Shown piece by piece: positions 40,687 to 40,899 of a DNA stretch of 40,899 nucleotides (position 1 is the stretch's first letter; each line of letters starts with the position of its first letter). The stretch is from Bacteroidota bacterium (GTDB taxonomy: Bacteria; Bacteroidota; Bacteroidia; Cytophagales; Cyclobacteriaceae): assembly GCA_024643595.1 (NCBI GenBank), contig JAHEMS010000002.1, forward strand, positions 1 through 40,899, in the 5' to 3' direction. The notes beneath the pieces were generated by a model, which saw nothing but the letters and a program-made list of their open reading frames with translations, was not told the DNA's origin and made no database searches. A program made the position numbers and the translations under genes.

Positions 40687-40899
40687 AGATAAGTTGATTT
40701 TCAATTAAGATAGAAAGTCGTTGTGCCAGGATCAAACAGGATTATGCAAGCGGCGCTTATTTAAATAAGAGAAACCAAGGAATAAATAATAAGGAGATTA
40801 CAGGAAACTTGGGATTTCCAATTCGGTTAGAAATCGGGATCATCGTTCAAGGCCAAGATGGCAGTTTTTTAGCCCGACCTCAATCAAACAATCCCTGTG
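40687..40899. other. Non-coding end of window upstream of the dehydrogenase genes
   Basis: About 210 bases with no open frame I trust on either strand and no tRNA-like fold. It should contain the promoter of the minus-strand dehydrogenase run; no clear TAnnTTTG with a spaced TTG is seen. AT-rich patch at 40768-40795 (TTATTTAAATAA palindrome at 40758-40769). Confidence 0.4.

Noticed and set aside
1..40899. Search for CRISPR arrays, insertion sequences, att sites, tRNA and rRNA
   Set aside because: No regularly spaced repeats, no transposase or integrase-like protein, no tRNA-like cloverleaf noticed by eye. A short or degenerate tRNA could still be missed without a scan.

Overview
The window reads as chromosome of a Bacteroidota species, most likely a Cytophagales-type environmental bacterium. 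Four things in the sequence point there: upstream regions carry TAnnTTTG-like -7 boxes instead of sigma70 boxes; most genes have no clear Shine-Dalgarno and several start on TTG or GTG; one secreted enzyme ends in a type IX secretion (T9SS) sorting domain; and there are Bacteroidota-style families (BatD, a Nfu protein, short Psd, a small MLNYVK-type protein). Composition is AT-rich and even. I see no rRNA, tRNA, insertion sequence, phage gene or CRISPR array, and no gene-free stretch longer than about 215 bases.

Layout. 1-2712 (minus): a homogentisate dioxygenase cut by the window edge, behind an S41 processing protease. 2807-6708 (plus): a run with a hemerythrin-type RIC-like repair protein, RuvX/YqgF, peptide deformylase, a methionine/glutamine-type aminotransferase and its omega-amidase partner. 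A small unknown gene (6700-7092, minus) overlaps the last of these tail to tail. 7197-8723: purH. 8817-14279: the rod-shape operon mreB-mreC-mreD-mrdA(PBP2)-rodA, with three successive 4-base overlaps. 14276-15268 (minus): a conserved unknown sharing its stop region with rodA. 15331-16972: 2Fe-2S ferredoxin, thymidine kinase, RecO. 16988-22146 (minus): fatty acid desaturase, phosphatidylserine decarboxylase, glutamate dehydrogenase, CDP-diglyceride synthase and a CPBP protease; lipid-membrane genes interrupted by gdh, which has its own promoter.

22206-32065: mixed housekeeping genes on both strands (dusB, an EamA transporter, a secreted EEP hydrolase, an S9 peptidase lipoprotein, nfu, a dicarboxylate/glutamate symporter, aroC, batD, a 63-residue conserved protein), with two good terminator hairpins. 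32114-33052 is queG.

33198-40686 is the accessory-looking part. Four plus-strand genes (lipoprotein, FAH-fold sugar-acid enzyme, Tat-exported TIM-barrel epimerase, GH26 mannanase-like enzyme with T9SS tail) meet head-on three minus-strand genes (gluconate-2-dehydrogenase-3-type small subunit, GMC oxidoreductase with a probable 3Fe-4S Cys motif, exported TIM-barrel epimerase). Together they suggest release of a mannose-containing sugar outside the cell, periplasmic oxidation (perhaps to a 3-keto sugar) and further processing by exported epimerase/lyase-type enzymes. This is the best candidate in the window for an incompletely described pathway; the substrate and the coupling of the two arms are inference.
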